Source: an uncultured Acetatifactor sp. (GTDB lineage: Bacteria; Bacillota; Clostridia; Lachnospirales; Lachnospiraceae). Taken from it: a DNA stretch of 64,000 nucleotides. The position numbers and the translations under genes are program-made. The stretch is from positions 124,001 to 188,000 of the forward strand of contig CATKXX010000001.1 in assembly GCA_949840935.1 (NCBI GenBank), written 5' to 3'. The notes beneath the pieces are model-generated. The model saw only the letters and a list, made by a program, of their open reading frames with translations, had not been told where the DNA came from and ran no database searches. Below, piece after piece: positions 15,316-24,265 of this stretch (the stretch's first letter is position 1; every line of letters starts with the position of its first letter).

Positions 15316-16923
15316 ATGAGAAAGACAAGAGAATTACAATGGAGGCGCCCTTTCTTTATGGGCGTGATGACGATAGCTGCAGTGTTGCTGCTTGCCGTAT
15401 TTGTAAAGGGCTTTTCTATTGTCAGCCATGCGGAGAGTGCGGCAAAGGTAACGGCAGCCAGCGCCAATATCCGGAAGGAGCCGAATTCGACCAGCGAGAC
15501 CATTGGCAGTACGGAGAGGGATAAAGTTATTTCCATAAAGAGCCAGGTACAGGGCAGCGACGGTTATACCTGGTATGAGGTATACGTGAATGCCGATACG
15601 CTGGGATATATCCGCTCTGACCTGGTGCAGATTACAGACGGGACAACGCCCCCTACAGGGTCGGCTCCCGCTACGTCAACGCCGCCGCCTTCCACGCCCA
15701 CCCAGGCACCGACTGCCCAGATTCCGGATGAACCGCTGGTGGATGTGACGGCAGTGAACCCTGCCAGCGCGGCTGTGACAGGCGGGGAGTCTGTGAGGAT
15801 CCGCCAGAATGCGTCCACTACGAGCCGAATCATAACTACCGTGAAAAACGGCATGGCATTGACGATTACCGGTATGGCTACCGGCACGGACGGCAAACAG
15901 TGGTATCAGGTGACATTACTTTCCAACGGGGCGGAGACCACGGGCTTTATCCGTTCCGATTTTACAACGGTAAAGGCGGAGGAGCTGACTCCGCTGACAG
16001 CGGATCCTCCTGCGGAGGAGCCTCCCGCGGAAGAACCGCCTGCGGATAACCCGGAAGCTCCTGTGGAGCCCGCGGAGGAAAAGGCATACGAGACAATATT
16101 GCAGGATGGCCAGTGGATGCTGGTGGATGTGGAGGGAAAGTATTCCAATAATCCCGGCGAGGCTTTTTCCATTGATACCGTTATGGAGGGCGTAAAAAAG
16201 AACGCCGCTATGTACGAAGAAAGCGAAAAGACTGTCAAGATGCAGAAGATCATCATTATTATCCTGGTGATCATCCTGGTGATCGCGGCGGCAGCGATCA
16301 CGCTGCTGATCTTCAAGGTAAAGGACATAACGGATGCCCAGTACTTTAACGAGGTGGAAAACGAGACCCTGCAGCGCCGGGGCGCCAGAACCCAGGGCGG
16401 CGGCCAGAAGGCCATACAGACAGCGGGCAATGAGAGACAGGGCGGGAGAGGCGCAGGAGCGCGCCAGGGCGCGTCCCAGGGCCAGCAGCGCCCTCAGGGA
16501 GGAAGGCCAGCAGGTGCCTCCCAGGGCCAGCGTCCTCAGGGAGGAAGGCCAGCAGGTGCCTCCCAGGGCCAGCGTCCCCAGGGTAGCAGGCCCGCAGGAG
16601 AGGGCCAGGGCCAGCGTCCTCAGGGAGGAAGGCCCGCGGGAGAGGGCCAGCGTCCCCAGGGCGGGAGGCCCGCAGGAGAGGGTCAGCGTCCTCAGGGCGG
16701 GAGGCCCGCAGGAGCCCAGGGCCAGCGTCCTCAGGGGGCAAGGCCGGCGGAACAGCCGCCCCAGGGAAATCAGCGTCCCGCGTCTCAGGGCCAGCGTCCC
16801 CAGGGGAACAGGCCCGCATCCCAGGGCCAGCAGAATCCCGGATGGCAGTCCAAGAATTTTATGGCGGATGAGGATGAGTTTGAGTTTGAATTCCTGAATT
16901 ATGACGGGGACGATTCCAAATAG
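15316..16923 (+). CDS. SH3b-domain membrane protein with Gly/Gln/Arg/Pro-rich tail
   Basis: A 535-residue protein. Residues 10-40 hold a basic stretch and a hydrophobic segment, a signal anchor. Two bacterial SH3 (SH3b) domains follow at about 45-110 and 155-225, each with the pattern of ANIRKEPNSTSETIG and VRIRQNASTTSRIIT and separated by a Pro/Thr-rich linker. An acidic Pro/Glu linker leads to a second membrane helix of Ile/Leu/Ala near 313-335. The last 190 residues are low-complexity repeats of GQRPQGGRPAG. If the SH3b part is outside, the Arg-rich tail is in the cytoplasm. SH3b domains bind peptidoglycan or cell-surface ligands. ATG 15316 follows AAGGAAG by about five bases. Confidence 0.75.
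   Translation: MRKTRELQWRRPFFMGVMTIAAVLLLAVFVKGFSIVSHAESAAKVTAASANIRKEPNSTSETIGSTERDKVISIKSQVQGSDGYTWYEVYVNADTLGYIRSDLVQITDGTTPPTGSAPATSTPPPSTPTQAPTAQIPDEPLVDVTAVNPASAAVTGGESVRIRQNASTTSRIITTVKNGMALTITGMATGTDGKQWYQVTLLSNGAETTGFIRSDFTTVKAEELTPLTADPPAEEPPAEEPPADNPEAPVEPAEEKAYETILQDGQWMLVDVEGKYSNNPGEAFSIDTVMEGVKKNAAMYEESEKTVKMQKIIIIILVIILVIAAAAITLLIFKVKDITDAQYFNEVENETLQRRGARTQGGGQKAIQTAGNERQGGRGAGARQGASQGQQRPQGGRPAGASQGQRPQGGRPAGASQGQRPQGSRPAGEGQGQRPQGGRPAGEGQRPQGGRPAGEGQRPQGGRPAGAQGQRPQGARPAEQPPQGNQRPASQGQRPQGNRPASQGQQNPGWQSKNFMADEDEFEFEFLNYDGDDSK
16438..16850 (+). repeat. Coding tandem repeats in the SH3b protein tail
   Basis: A GC-rich stretch of imperfect units of about 27-39 bases built on codons for GQRPQGGRPAG, about ten to twelve units. 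It is expected to slip during replication and vary in copy number between strains. Confidence 0.7.
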
Positions 16924-16940
16924 GGAAATAAATGTACAGG

Positions 16941-16974
16941 ACGGGCAGCACGCATGGCGGCTGCCCGTTGTATT
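16941..16974 (+). terminator. Terminator after the SH3b gene
   Basis: Perfect 9-bp stem ACGGGCAGC with GCTGCCCGT (16941-16949 and 16960-16968), followed by TTGTATT. The T-run is short, so strength is uncertain. Confidence 0.6.
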
Positions 16975-17022
16975 GCCTGCGCATACGGAAAAAGCTTTTG
17001 GGAAGACTCATAGAAACAAAGG

Positions 17023-17050
17023 TTGACAGAAGTGATATCTGTGCTATGAT
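17023..17050 (+). promoter_or_regulatory. Promoter of the gntR-clpC unit
   Basis: TTGACA at 17023-17028 and TATGAT at 17045-17050, spaced 16 bases, just upstream of a palindrome. Confidence 0.65.
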
Positions 17051-17056
17051 AAGTAT

Positions 17057-17079
17057 ATCAAATGCTCAGGGCATCTGAT
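17057..17079. promoter_or_regulatory. Predicted GntR operator
   Basis: ATCAAATGC-TCAGG-GCATCTGAT: 9-base arms with one mismatch and a 5-base spacer, seven bases after the -10 box and 27 before the gntR start. The position fits autorepression. Confidence 0.55.
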
Positions 17080-17105
17080 GTACGATGGTCGAAAGGGGAT
17101 CTTAC

Positions 17106-17474
17106 ATGATAATAGAAGTGGATTTCAACAGTGATGAGGCGTTGTATATACAGTTGTATAATCAGATTATCATGGGGATTGCCACCTCTCAGTTCCGGGA
17201 GGGGGATTCCCTTCCCAGTGTCCGGCAGATGGCAGATACTATCGGTATCAACATGCACACGGTGAATAAGGCATATACTGTGCTGAAGGAGGAGGGCTAT
17301 GTCAAGGTGGACAGGCGCCGCGGAGCCGTCATTGCCATAGACGCCGACCGGATGAGGACGATTGCGGAGCTGAAAAAGGAGCTCCAGGTCATACTGGCAA
17401 AGAGCAGCTGTAAAAATATCTCGAAGGAAGAAATACATGAGCTGATTGAAGAAATATACGAGGATTATAGCTGA
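17106..17474 (+). CDS. GntR family regulator, YtrA-type, upstream of clpC
   Basis: A 122-residue protein of the short GntR type. It opens with IIEVDFNSDEALYIQLYNQI and the winged helix at about 15-75 has FREGDSLPSVRQMADTIGIN (recognition helix MHTVNKAYTVL). It lacks the large effector domain of FadR-type members; the C-terminal 45 residues are acidic helix for dimers. YtrA-type proteins often control ABC transporters, but here the next gene is clpC, 52 bases on. ATG 17106 follows AAAGGGG by about six bases. A palindrome downstream of the promoter is the probable operator. Confidence 0.82.
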   Translation: MIIEVDFNSDEALYIQLYNQIIMGIATSQFREGDSLPSVRQMADTIGINMHTVNKAYTVLKEEGYVKVDRRRGAVIAIDADRMRTIAELKKELQVILAKSSCKNISKEEIHELIEEIYEDYS

Positions 17475-17526
17475 AAACCACAGGAAGCTTTCAACGCTTT
17501 CTTACTTTAAGACGGAGGTTTGATTT

Positions 17527-19965
17527 ATGCAGTCACGGTTTACAGATAAGGCGCAGGAAGCATTATCCCATGCTTCCCGGTGCGCACGGAGCCTGAAGCA
17601 GGGGTATGTGGGAACAGAACATATCCTGGTAGGGCTTTTAAAGGAGCAGTCCGGTGTGGCCTGCAAGGTATTGACGGACAACGGCGTGGAGGTGTCAGGT
17701 GTCCTGGATATGATCCAGGAGCTGATCGCTTTTGATAACGGAACCCCCGTGAGGGAAAGAGAAGGCTATTCTCCCAGGGCCCGTAAGATTCTGGAAGAGG
17801 CGCACCGCCAGGCTGCAAGATTCGGCCAGAGAGAGACGGGGACGGAGCACATCCTTCTGGCGATCATCAAGGAAGGGGAAAATGTCGCTGTCCGTCTGTT
17901 AAATACCCTTGGCGCCAATGTGCAGAAAATTTATTCCGATACGTTGATTTCCATAGGGCAGGACGGAAATCTCTATAAGGAGGATCTGGCGAGAAGGGCA
18001 TCCGGGAAGGGGAAGCCTTCTACCTTAAGCCAGTACAGCAGGGATCTTACCGCCATGGCCAGGGAGGGAAAGCTGGATCCGGTGATAGGCAGAGAGGACG
18101 AAATCCGCAGGCTGATCCAGATCTTAAGCCGCCGCACCAAGAACAATCCCTGTCTCATCGGGGAACCCGGGGTGGGAAAGACCGCCGTGGTAGAGGGACT
18201 GGCCCTCAGGATTGTGGAGGGGAAGGTTCCCGCCACAGTGAAGGAAAAGCGTGTGATGACGCTGGATCTCTCCGGTATGGTGGCGGGCAGTAAATATCGT
18301 GGTGAATTTGAGGAAAGGATTAAGAGGCTGATCCGGGAAGTCATTGAGGACGGCAATGTGATTCTGTTCCTGGACGAGCTGCACACTATTATCGGGGCCG
18401 GCGGCGCGGAGGGGGCCATCGATGCCTCCAATATCTTAAAGCCCTCCCTGGCTAGGGGTGAACTGCAGCTGATCGGTGCCACCACCATTGTGGAGTATCG
18501 GAAATATATTGAGAAGGACGCGGCTCTGGAGAGGCGTTTCCAGCCGGTAAATGTGGAGGAACCCACAGAGGAGGAGGCAATCCGTATCCTGGAGGGCGTA
18601 AAGGGGAAGTACGAGGAGCATCACCAGGTCAGCATCACCTCCCAGGCGGTAGAGGCTGCCGTGAGGCTGTCTGCCCGCTATATCAACGACAGGAACCTGC
18701 CCGACAAGGCCATCGACCTGATCGATGAGGCGGCAGCCAGCGCCAGGCTTAAGGTCATGGATCTGCCGGACAAACAGAAGGAGCTGTTGGATCAGATCAA
18801 GAAGATGGATCTTCAGATCGAGCGCTCCATCCGCATGGAAGCCTTTACCCAGGCGGCGGAGATCAAACACAATCAGGACGAGCTGGTGAAGAAATACGAG
18901 CGCATGAAAAAGCGCAATGAAAATAAAGAAAGCCTGAAGCAGCATTCCATCGGAGAGAACGAGATTGCCGAGGCGGTGGCAATGTGGACGAAGATTCCCG
19001 TGCAGAAGCTGGCCCAGAAGGAGAGCGAGAGGCTGTTAAAGCTGGAGAGCGTGCTGCATAAGCGTGTCATAGGCCAGGAGGAGGCCGTGACGGCGGTGGC
19101 GAAGGCCATGCGCCGGGGCCGGGTGGGTTTAAAGGATCCCAGGCGCCCCATCGGTTCCTTCCTGTTTTTGGGCCCTACCGGTGTGGGCAAGACGGAGCTT
19201 TCCAAGGCCCTGGCGGAGGCTATGTTTGGGTCGGAGGATGCCATTATCAGGGTGGACATGTCGGAGTACATGGAGGGCCATTCGGTGTCCAAGATGATCG
19301 GCTCGCCTCCCGGATACGTGGGCTTCGACGAGGGAGGCCAGCTCAGCGAGAAGGTGCGCAGGAATCCCTATTCCGTGGTGCTCTTTGACGAGATTGAAAA
19401 GGCCCATCCGGATGTGTTCAATATCCTGCTGCAGGTGCTGGACGACGGACATATCACGGACTCCAAGGGAAGGAAGGTGAGCTTTAAGAACACCATCCTG
19501 ATCATGACCTCCAACGCCGGGGCACAGAGGATCGTGGATCCGAAGAACCTGGGGTTTGCGTCCGTCAGCGATGCAAAGAAGGATTATGAGAAGATGAAGT
19601 CAGGCGTTATGGAGGAGGTAAAGCGCAGCTTTAAGCCCGAGTTTATCAACCGCATTGACGAGATCATCGTATTCCATCAGCTGGATAACGAGAATATGAA
19701 GTCTATTATCAATCTGCTGGCAGGCAACCTGACAAAGCGCTGCGAGGCCCAGATGGACATTCATTTAAGCCTTACGGCCTCCCTGAAGGAGCATCTGGTG
19801 GAGAAGTACTCGGACAATAAAATGGGTGCAAGGCCCTTAAAGCGTGCGATACAGTCCGTGGTGGAGGACGCTCTGGCGGAGGAGATCCTGTTAAAGAAGG
19901 TGCAGCCGGGGGATACGGTGTCGGCAGGCTTTAAGAACGGGAAGGTGTGTTTTACGGTAAAGTAA
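17527..19965 (+). CDS. clpC: ATP-dependent Clp protease ATP-binding subunit ClpC
   Basis: An 812-residue Hsp100 unfoldase that feeds substrates to ClpP. The N-domain spans 1-145 as two repeats (SRCARSLKQGYVGTEHILV, then TGTEHILLAI). The first AAA module has Walker A GEPGVGKTA (about 211) and Walker B VILFLDE. The middle domain (about 405-480) is a coiled coil with a UVR-like stretch. The second AAA module has GPTGVGKTE (about 548) and VVLFDEIEKA. GGAGG lies nine bases before ATG 17527. No CtsR box and no ctsR, mcsA or mcsB are seen nearby, so control by the GntR protein, or from its promoter, is plausible. Confidence 0.96.
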   Translation: MQSRFTDKAQEALSHASRCARSLKQGYVGTEHILVGLLKEQSGVACKVLTDNGVEVSGVLDMIQELIAFDNGTPVREREGYSPRARKILEEAHRQAARFGQRETGTEHILLAIIKEGENVAVRLLNTLGANVQKIYSDTLISIGQDGNLYKEDLARRASGKGKPSTLSQYSRDLTAMAREGKLDPVIGREDEIRRLIQILSRRTKNNPCLIGEPGVGKTAVVEGLALRIVEGKVPATVKEKRVMTLDLSGMVAGSKYRGEFEERIKRLIREVIEDGNVILFLDELHTIIGAGGAEGAIDASNILKPSLARGELQLIGATTIVEYRKYIEKDAALERRFQPVNVEEPTEEEAIRILEGVKGKYEEHHQVSITSQAVEAAVRLSARYINDRNLPDKAIDLIDEAAASARLKVMDLPDKQKELLDQIKKMDLQIERSIRMEAFTQAAEIKHNQDELVKKYERMKKRNENKESLKQHSIGENEIAEAVAMWTKIPVQKLAQKESERLLKLESVLHKRVIGQEEAVTAVAKAMRRGRVGLKDPRRPIGSFLFLGPTGVGKTELSKALAEAMFGSEDAIIRVDMSEYMEGHSVSKMIGSPPGYVGFDEGGQLSEKVRRNPYSVVLFDEIEKAHPDVFNILLQVLDDGHITDSKGRKVSFKNTILIMTSNAGAQRIVDPKNLGFASVSDAKKDYEKMKSGVMEEVKRSFKPEFINRIDEIIVFHQLDNENMKSIINLLAGNLTKRCEAQMDIHLSLTASLKEHLVEKYSDNKMGARPLKRAIQSVVEDALAEEILLKKVQPGDTVSAGFKNGKVCFTVK

Positions 19966-19980
19966 AAATTAACAAAAATA

Positions 19981-20009
19981 TTGTAGATAAATGCCGTACT
20001 TTATATTAT
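19981..20009 (+). promoter_or_regulatory. Promoter for the 20089 gene
   Basis: TTGTAG at 19981-19986, TATTAT at 20004-20009, spacer 17 bases, in an AT-rich gap after clpC. Confidence 0.5.
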
Positions 20010-20088
20010 ACTGTATGTGTAGCTGATAGGTTTTCAGCAACTGAATTCCCATAGGGAACCTTTAAAGTAAAAACAGGAGGATATACAC

Positions 20089-20502
20089 ATGGCAGTTGTG
20101 GAAGAATTGCTCCGCAGTGAGGAGAGCGGCGCAATCAGTTTTGGCAATCACAAATTACCCCGGAAGGCGAAGGTGGAGGATTACAAGCATGGGGGCGACC
20201 TGCTGAAGGTCAAGACCTACAATGAAATCACCAAGCTTGAGAAGAACGGGATGTTCCTTTATGAGTCGGTGCCGGGAACCAGTGTGCAGGATTTCGTGGA
20301 GAAGGAAGATGGCGTGGAATTCGTGGTGGAGGGCGATGAGGACGCGCAGATCACCATCGGGCTCAACGACGATACGGAGTATGAGGTGTTTGTGGGCGGC
20401 AAGAGTACCGGAACTATGAAGACCGGCCTGGGCGGCAAGCTTTCCCTCAGTGTGGAGCTGGGCGCGGCAGGCGAGATTCCCGTAAGGGTTGTGCGTGTGT
20501 GA
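20089..20502 (+). CDS. Conserved hypothetical beta-rich protein
   Basis: A 137-residue acidic protein without membrane helices or known catalytic motif. The N-terminal half has SFGNHKLPRKAKVEDYKHGG and TYNEITKLEKNGMFLYESVP, and the C-terminal half reads as beta strands and Gly turns (GLNDDTEYEVFVGGKSTG). It could be a small beta-barrel or carrier-like protein. I do not assign a family. AGGAGG lies nine bases before ATG 20089 and its own promoter is predicted upstream. It ends with hairpins and a terminator before radA. Confidence 0.6.
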   Translation: MAVVEELLRSEESGAISFGNHKLPRKAKVEDYKHGGDLLKVKTYNEITKLEKNGMFLYESVPGTSVQDFVEKEDGVEFVVEGDEDAQITIGLNDDTEYEVFVGGKSTGTMKTGLGGKLSLSVELGAAGEIPVRVVRV

Positions 20503-20594
20503 AGATAATTGTGCCGTGAACGTGACGGTGAATGATGTTCCCATAAGCCGGTTTGCCGGCTTTGGGATGGTGGAATCAGTATGAAATGAAGCAG

Positions 20595-20645
20595 ACAGGC
20601 TCCTGGAATCCTTTGCAGCCGATTCCGGGGGCCTGTTGTTTTATG
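20595..20645 (+). terminator. Terminator after the 20089 gene
   Basis: ACAGGCTCC paired with GGGGGCCTGT through an inner GGAATC/GATTCC stem, then TTGTTTT. A smaller hairpin (AAGCCGG/CCGGCTT) lies at 20544-20562. Confidence 0.7.
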
Positions 20646-20754
20646 CGCAGGCCCGCCCGCATATGGAAGTTTGCTGTTTCACAGTATGCGGTGTCCCAAG
20701 GAAGATGTCAGCTGCAAAAATGGTATCAATTTTACGGAAAGGCATGGTGATATA

Positions 20755-20815
20755 GTGTGAAAATGAATTTTTCACACGGCGATTTGTGTCTGCGCGTTGC
20801 TTGCCACAAAGTCGC
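20755..20815 (+). promoter_or_regulatory. Twin hairpins in the radA leader
   Basis: The first has 9-bp arms (GTGTGAAAA/TTTTCACAC) at 20755-20763 and 20769-20777. The second pairs GCGATTTGTG (20779-20788) with CACAAAGTCGC (20805-20815) with one bulge. They end 36 bases before the radA start. The rest of 20646-20754 shows nothing recognisable. Confidence 0.4.
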
Positions 20816-20851
20816 TTATGCGCAAAGAGCAGCGCAGAAATGAGGATTAGT

Positions 20852-22231
20852 ATGGCAAAGGGTAAAACATCATCTGTATTTTTCTGCCAGAACTGCGGCT
20901 ATGAGTCCTCCAAGTGGATGGGGCAGTGCCCGGGCTGCAGGGAATGGAATTCCTTTGTGGAGGAGACAGTGTTAAAGGCGCCTCATGCGGGGGTGGCATC
21001 CGCCCCGGCGGGAAGGCGGGGGATGAAAAGTACTCCCAGCGTATTGTCGGAGATTGTAATCCGCAGAGAGGACAAGCTGTCTACCGGCATGGAGGAGTTG
21101 GACCGCGTGCTGGGAGGGGGAATTGTGCAGGGCTCCCTGACCCTGGTGGGGGGAGATCCCGGTATCGGCAAGTCCACGCTGTTACTTCAGGTATGTCGAA
21201 ATCTTTCCTCCGGCGGCCATAAGGTGCTCTATATTTCCGGGGAGGAATCTCTGGCGCAGATTAAGATGCGGGCGGACAGGCTGGGGGAATTTACAGGGAA
21301 TATGCTTCTTTTGTGCGAGACGAACCTGGACGAGATCGCGGAAGTAATACGGCAGAACAAGCCTCAGGCGGTGGTGATCGACTCCATTCAGACCATGTAT
21401 AACGAGGCGGTTTCGGCGGCTCCGGGCAGCGTTTCTCAGGTCAGGGAATCCACCGGGATCCTGCTGCAGCTGGCTAAGGGGCTGGGGGTCTCTGTGATGA
21501 TCGTAGGCCACGTGACCAAGGAGGGGACTGTGGCGGGCCCCAGGGTGCTGGAGCATATGGTGGACACAGTGCTGTATTTCGAGGGGGACAGACATGCGTC
21601 CTACCGTATCCTACGGGGAGTGAAGAACCGTTTCGGCTCCACCAATGAGATTGGGGTCTTTGAGATGCGGGAACAGGGGCTGGTGGAGGTGCAGAACGCT
21701 TCCGAATATATGTTAAATGGGCGGCCCGAGGATGCAAGCGGCTCCATTGTGGTGTGTACTATGGAGGGCACGCGCCCCCTCCTGGTGGAAATCCAGGCGC
21801 TGGTGTGCCACAGCAATTTCGGGATTCCCAGACGGCAGACTACCGGGACGGACTTTAACCGTGTGAACCTGTTGATGGCGGTGCTGGAGAAGCGTTCCGG
21901 GGTGCAGCTGGGGGATTGCGACGCCTATGTGAATATCACGGGGGGGATGAAGGTGCTGGAACCGGCTATCGACCTGGGGATTGTGCTGGCACTTCTGTCC
22001 AGCTTCCGCAACCGCCCTCTCAATCCCAGGATGATCGCTTTCGGGGAAGTGGGCTTAAGCGGCGAGGTGCGGGCCGTCAGCCAGGCGGCCCAGCGTGTGG
22101 CGGAGGCGGAAAAGCTGGGTTTTGACACCTGCATCCTTCCCGCAGTGTGCGCGGAGGACTGTAAGAAGGCCAGCAGCATCAGGATCATCGGGGTGCGGAA
22201 GGTGCAGGAGGCCATGGATCGGGCGCTGTAG
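20852..22231 (+). CDS. radA: DNA repair protein RadA
   Basis: A 459-residue RecA-like branch-migration protein. It begins with a four-cysteine zinc finger (FFCQNCGYESSKWMGQCPGC, about 11-30). The ATPase part has Walker A GDPGIGKST (about 101), Walker B VVIDSIQT and the RadA signature KNRFGSTNE (about 258). The C-terminal third is the Lon-protease-like domain (DCDAYVNITGGMKV). RadA drives branch migration during recombination and repair. ATG 20852 is preferred over 20840 because the RadA family begins MAKxK; GAGGAT lies seven bases upstream. Confidence 0.95.
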   Translation: MAKGKTSSVFFCQNCGYESSKWMGQCPGCREWNSFVEETVLKAPHAGVASAPAGRRGMKSTPSVLSEIVIRREDKLSTGMEELDRVLGGGIVQGSLTLVGGDPGIGKSTLLLQVCRNLSSGGHKVLYISGEESLAQIKMRADRLGEFTGNMLLLCETNLDEIAEVIRQNKPQAVVIDSIQTMYNEAVSAAPGSVSQVRESTGILLQLAKGLGVSVMIVGHVTKEGTVAGPRVLEHMVDTVLYFEGDRHASYRILRGVKNRFGSTNEIGVFEMREQGLVEVQNASEYMLNGRPEDASGSIVVCTMEGTRPLLVEIQALVCHSNFGIPRRQTTGTDFNRVNLLMAVLEKRSGVQLGDCDAYVNITGGMKVLEPAIDLGIVLALLSSFRNRPLNPRMIAFGEVGLSGEVRAVSQAAQRVAEAEKLGFDTCILPAVCAEDCKKASSIRIIGVRKVQEAMDRAL

Positions 22232-22262
22232 CTTTGTCTTCCCTGATAATGTCGCATTGGAA

Positions 22263-23669
22263 TCAACGGAGGATGATATCTTTCATGCGCTCCAGGTCAC
22301 GGATCAGGGTCTCCGAATACCCTGACGCTTCCTGGAAGATGGTTTCCGCCCTGCTGTAATCCCCATTGAACAGGGCGTCGATTGCCTGTTTACCGAAAGT
22401 ATGGAATTTTTTGTGCTTCTCACCCAGCTCCTTCCAAAGCTGCATGGCTTCCGGCTTGGCAGGCTCTATAGCATAGTAGAAATGGCCAAAGCCGCATTTT
22501 CTGTCGTTGACCTGAAGCGGCAGGATGGTTCGTTCCCTGACAATACGTTCCAGATTTCCGAGCCAGTTTTTGTGTGCGGTGATGGCTTTCTCAATGTATC
22601 CGGCAAAATTCTGATCTTCCAGCCGGTAGAATGCGTCCTTTGTCATGTTGCCCATGATTTTGACAGCGTCATCCAGCGAAGACTCAATGTTTCCCAGGGG
22701 CCGGGCAACCTGGTCGATTCCTTTGCCGTGTTCCTGTAAACGCACAGTATCCTCATGCAGCACGCCGCACTGGCTGTTGATGTCCGCGGAGCGCGATTCG
22801 AGCTCGATGATGGAGCTGCTGATTTCTTCGCTGAGGCCTGCCAGAGAAGAAATGCTGTTGGTGATTTCCTCCAGATTCCGCCGGTTGTCCTCGTTCAGCT
22901 CCCATACGTGGCTGATCTTCTGTATGACGGTTTCTAGGGAACCGATGGTGTTATCCACGCTCTCAACGCTCTTGGCGGATGCGGTCTGTATGTCCGTCAC
23001 AAAGGAGCCCATACTGGAGGTGAGCTTCTTTGTCTCATCGGCCAGCTGCCGGATTTCATCCGCTACCACCGCAAATCCCCGGCCGGCATCCCCGGCCCTT
23101 GCCGCTTCAATGGAAGCGTTCAGCGCCAGGAGGTTGGTCTGGGAGGATATGGAGATGATGCCGGAGATGACCTGATTGATCCGGCTGATGACCTCGGAAA
23201 GCCGGTTCATGTCCTGCTGCATTTCCCTGGACGCGCCGATGGTGTTGTGGGAGAGCTCCCTGGTGTCGGATAACTCCTTCTGGCTTTCGTCGATACGCTG
23301 ATAGACCGTGTTCGACTCCTCTGATATGGCAATGATCGTATTGGTCAGCTCCTCGTGCTGTACGGATACTGTATTGGAAATAGAAGCTGCTTCATTTGCG
23401 GCTCTGTGAATCAGCTCTGTGGCGTTCGAGACGCTGTCTGACACCTTTTGCAGAATTTCGGAGTAGTGGTTCAGGGAGAGATCCAGCGAGCTGATCTGCA
23501 TCAGAGAATCCAGAAGCCCGGCCATCACTTCCTCAAACTCTGAGCGTCCTGTCAGCAGACGGCGGTAAATCTGTTCCAGCTCCGCGGATTTCTTGCCGTA
23601 ATCCGCCTCGGTGAGCTCCGACATTGATAGTAGTAAGCTTTTACTTTTCGGTTTCATTAAAATACTCAT
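22263..23669 (-). CDS. Soluble chemoreceptor with C-terminal CZB zinc domain
   Basis: A 468-residue protein with no membrane helix. Residues 60-345 are a methyl-accepting coiled coil, with the conserved tip [20 protein letters not shown] at about 172-191 and [13 protein letters not shown] after it. The C-terminal 100 residues match the chemoreceptor zinc-binding (CZB) domain: HKNWL, then [10 protein letters not shown], then HKKFHTFG supply three His and one Cys. CZB domains sense zinc or the oxidant hypochlorite in known cases. ATG 23669 follows GAAGGGG by about eight bases. It lies 33 bases downstream of a PerR-like gene on the same strand, so both probably respond to oxidants or metals. Confidence 0.85.
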   Translation of the reverse strand: MSILMKPKSKSLLLSMSELTEADYGKKSAELEQIYRRLLTGRSEFEEVMAGLLDSLMQISSLDLSLNHYSEILQKVSDSVSNATELIHRAANEAASISNTVSVQHEELTNTIIAISEESNTVYQRIDESQKELSDTRELSHNTIGASREMQQDMNRLSEVISRINQVISGIISISSQTNLLALNASIEAARAGDAGRGFAVVADEIRQLADETKKLTSSMGSFVTDIQTASAKSVESVDNTIGSLETVIQKISHVWELNEDNRRNLEEITNSISSLAGLSEEISSSIIELESRSADINSQCGVLHEDTVRLQEHGKGIDQVARPLGNIESSLDDAVKIMGNMTKDAFYRLEDQNFAGYIEKAITAHKNWLGNLERIVRERTILPLQVNDRKCGFGHFYYAIEPAKPEAMQLWKELGEKHKKFHTFGKQAIDALFNGDYSRAETIFQEASGYSETLIRDLERMKDIILR

Positions 23670-23702
23670 TGTTGTCCCCTTCTGTGATATATTTTCTGTA
23701 AT

Positions 23703-24083
23703 TTAGGTAGTCTTTTTCCTCTTTTCCCGCTCCCGGCACTGCGGGCAGATGTAAAAGACCTTCAGGTCGTAGGACAGAAACCCCTCGCCCATCTGTCCGC
23801 GCAGGGAGGCCGTCAGATCTTCAAACGAGAAGTCTGCAAGCTTTCCGCATCTCTGACATATCAGATGATCATGTTTCATGATCCGGTCATACCGGTCAGG
23901 CATACCTTCCACGGATATTTTGCGGATCAGCCCGGCCTTCCACAGCTTATTTACATTGTTATAGGCGGTTGCCATGACAGCCTTCGGGTACTTTTCCCTT
24001 AGCTGCGCATATATCTGCTCCACGGTAGGATGCTCCGTGGACGCGGTAATAATGTTATAAATTTCCATTTCATATTTTGTCAT
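23703..24083 (-). CDS. Fur family regulator, PerR-like
   Basis: A 126-residue metalloregulator. The winged helix is at residues 10-70 (HPTVEQIYAQLREKYPKAVM and ATAYNNVNKLWKAGLI). Metal-site residues follow in RYDRIMKHDHLICQRCGK (about 83-99), and the structural zinc site is formed by CQRC and CPQC. An Asp occupies the RYD position, as in PerR, where it replaces the Glu of Fur and gives peroxide sensing; that function is inferred. The upstream TTAGAAT-T-ATTCTAA (24109-24123) is a PerR-type box, so autorepression is likely. A chemoreceptor follows in the same operon. Confidence 0.85.
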   Translation of the reverse strand: MTKYEMEIYNIITASTEHPTVEQIYAQLREKYPKAVMATAYNNVNKLWKAGLIRKISVEGMPDRYDRIMKHDHLICQRCGKLADFSFEDLTASLRGQMGEGFLSYDLKVFYICPQCREREKRKKTT

Positions 24084-24108
24084 ATGGGAATTCTTTTTCC
24101 TTTACAAA

Positions 24109-24123
24109 TTAGAATTATTCTAA
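24109..24123. promoter_or_regulatory. PerR-type box
   Basis: Perfect 7-1-7 inverted repeat TTAGAAT-T-ATTCTAA, close to the PerR consensus TTATAAT-N-ATTATAA. It lies 26 bases upstream of the perR-like start. A weaker second copy (TTTATTTATTCTAA) follows at about 24130-24143. Confidence 0.65.
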
Positions 24124-24192
24124 ATTTCTTTTATTTATTCTAATATCTGGAAAATATATTGTCAAGTACCATCGAAAACAAACTGCTGATAC

Positions 24193-24220
24193 CCTCTGAG
24201 AAACGCTTGTTTTTCAGAGG
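24193..24220. terminator. Hairpin between perR-like gene and 24266 gene
   Basis: CCTCTGAGAAA pairs with TTTTTCAGAGG across a 6-base loop (24193-24203 and 24210-24220), followed by a T-rich stretch. It could stop transcription in either direction or lie in the leader of the next gene. Confidence 0.4.
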
Positions 24221-24265
24221 ATGTTGTTTTATAATTGCTTAAACGACAAAAGGAGGTTATTCCAT

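Noticed and set aside
16438..16850. CRISPR-like array
   Set aside because: The repeats are in-frame coding units of a Gly/Gln/Arg/Pro tail with no unique spacers.
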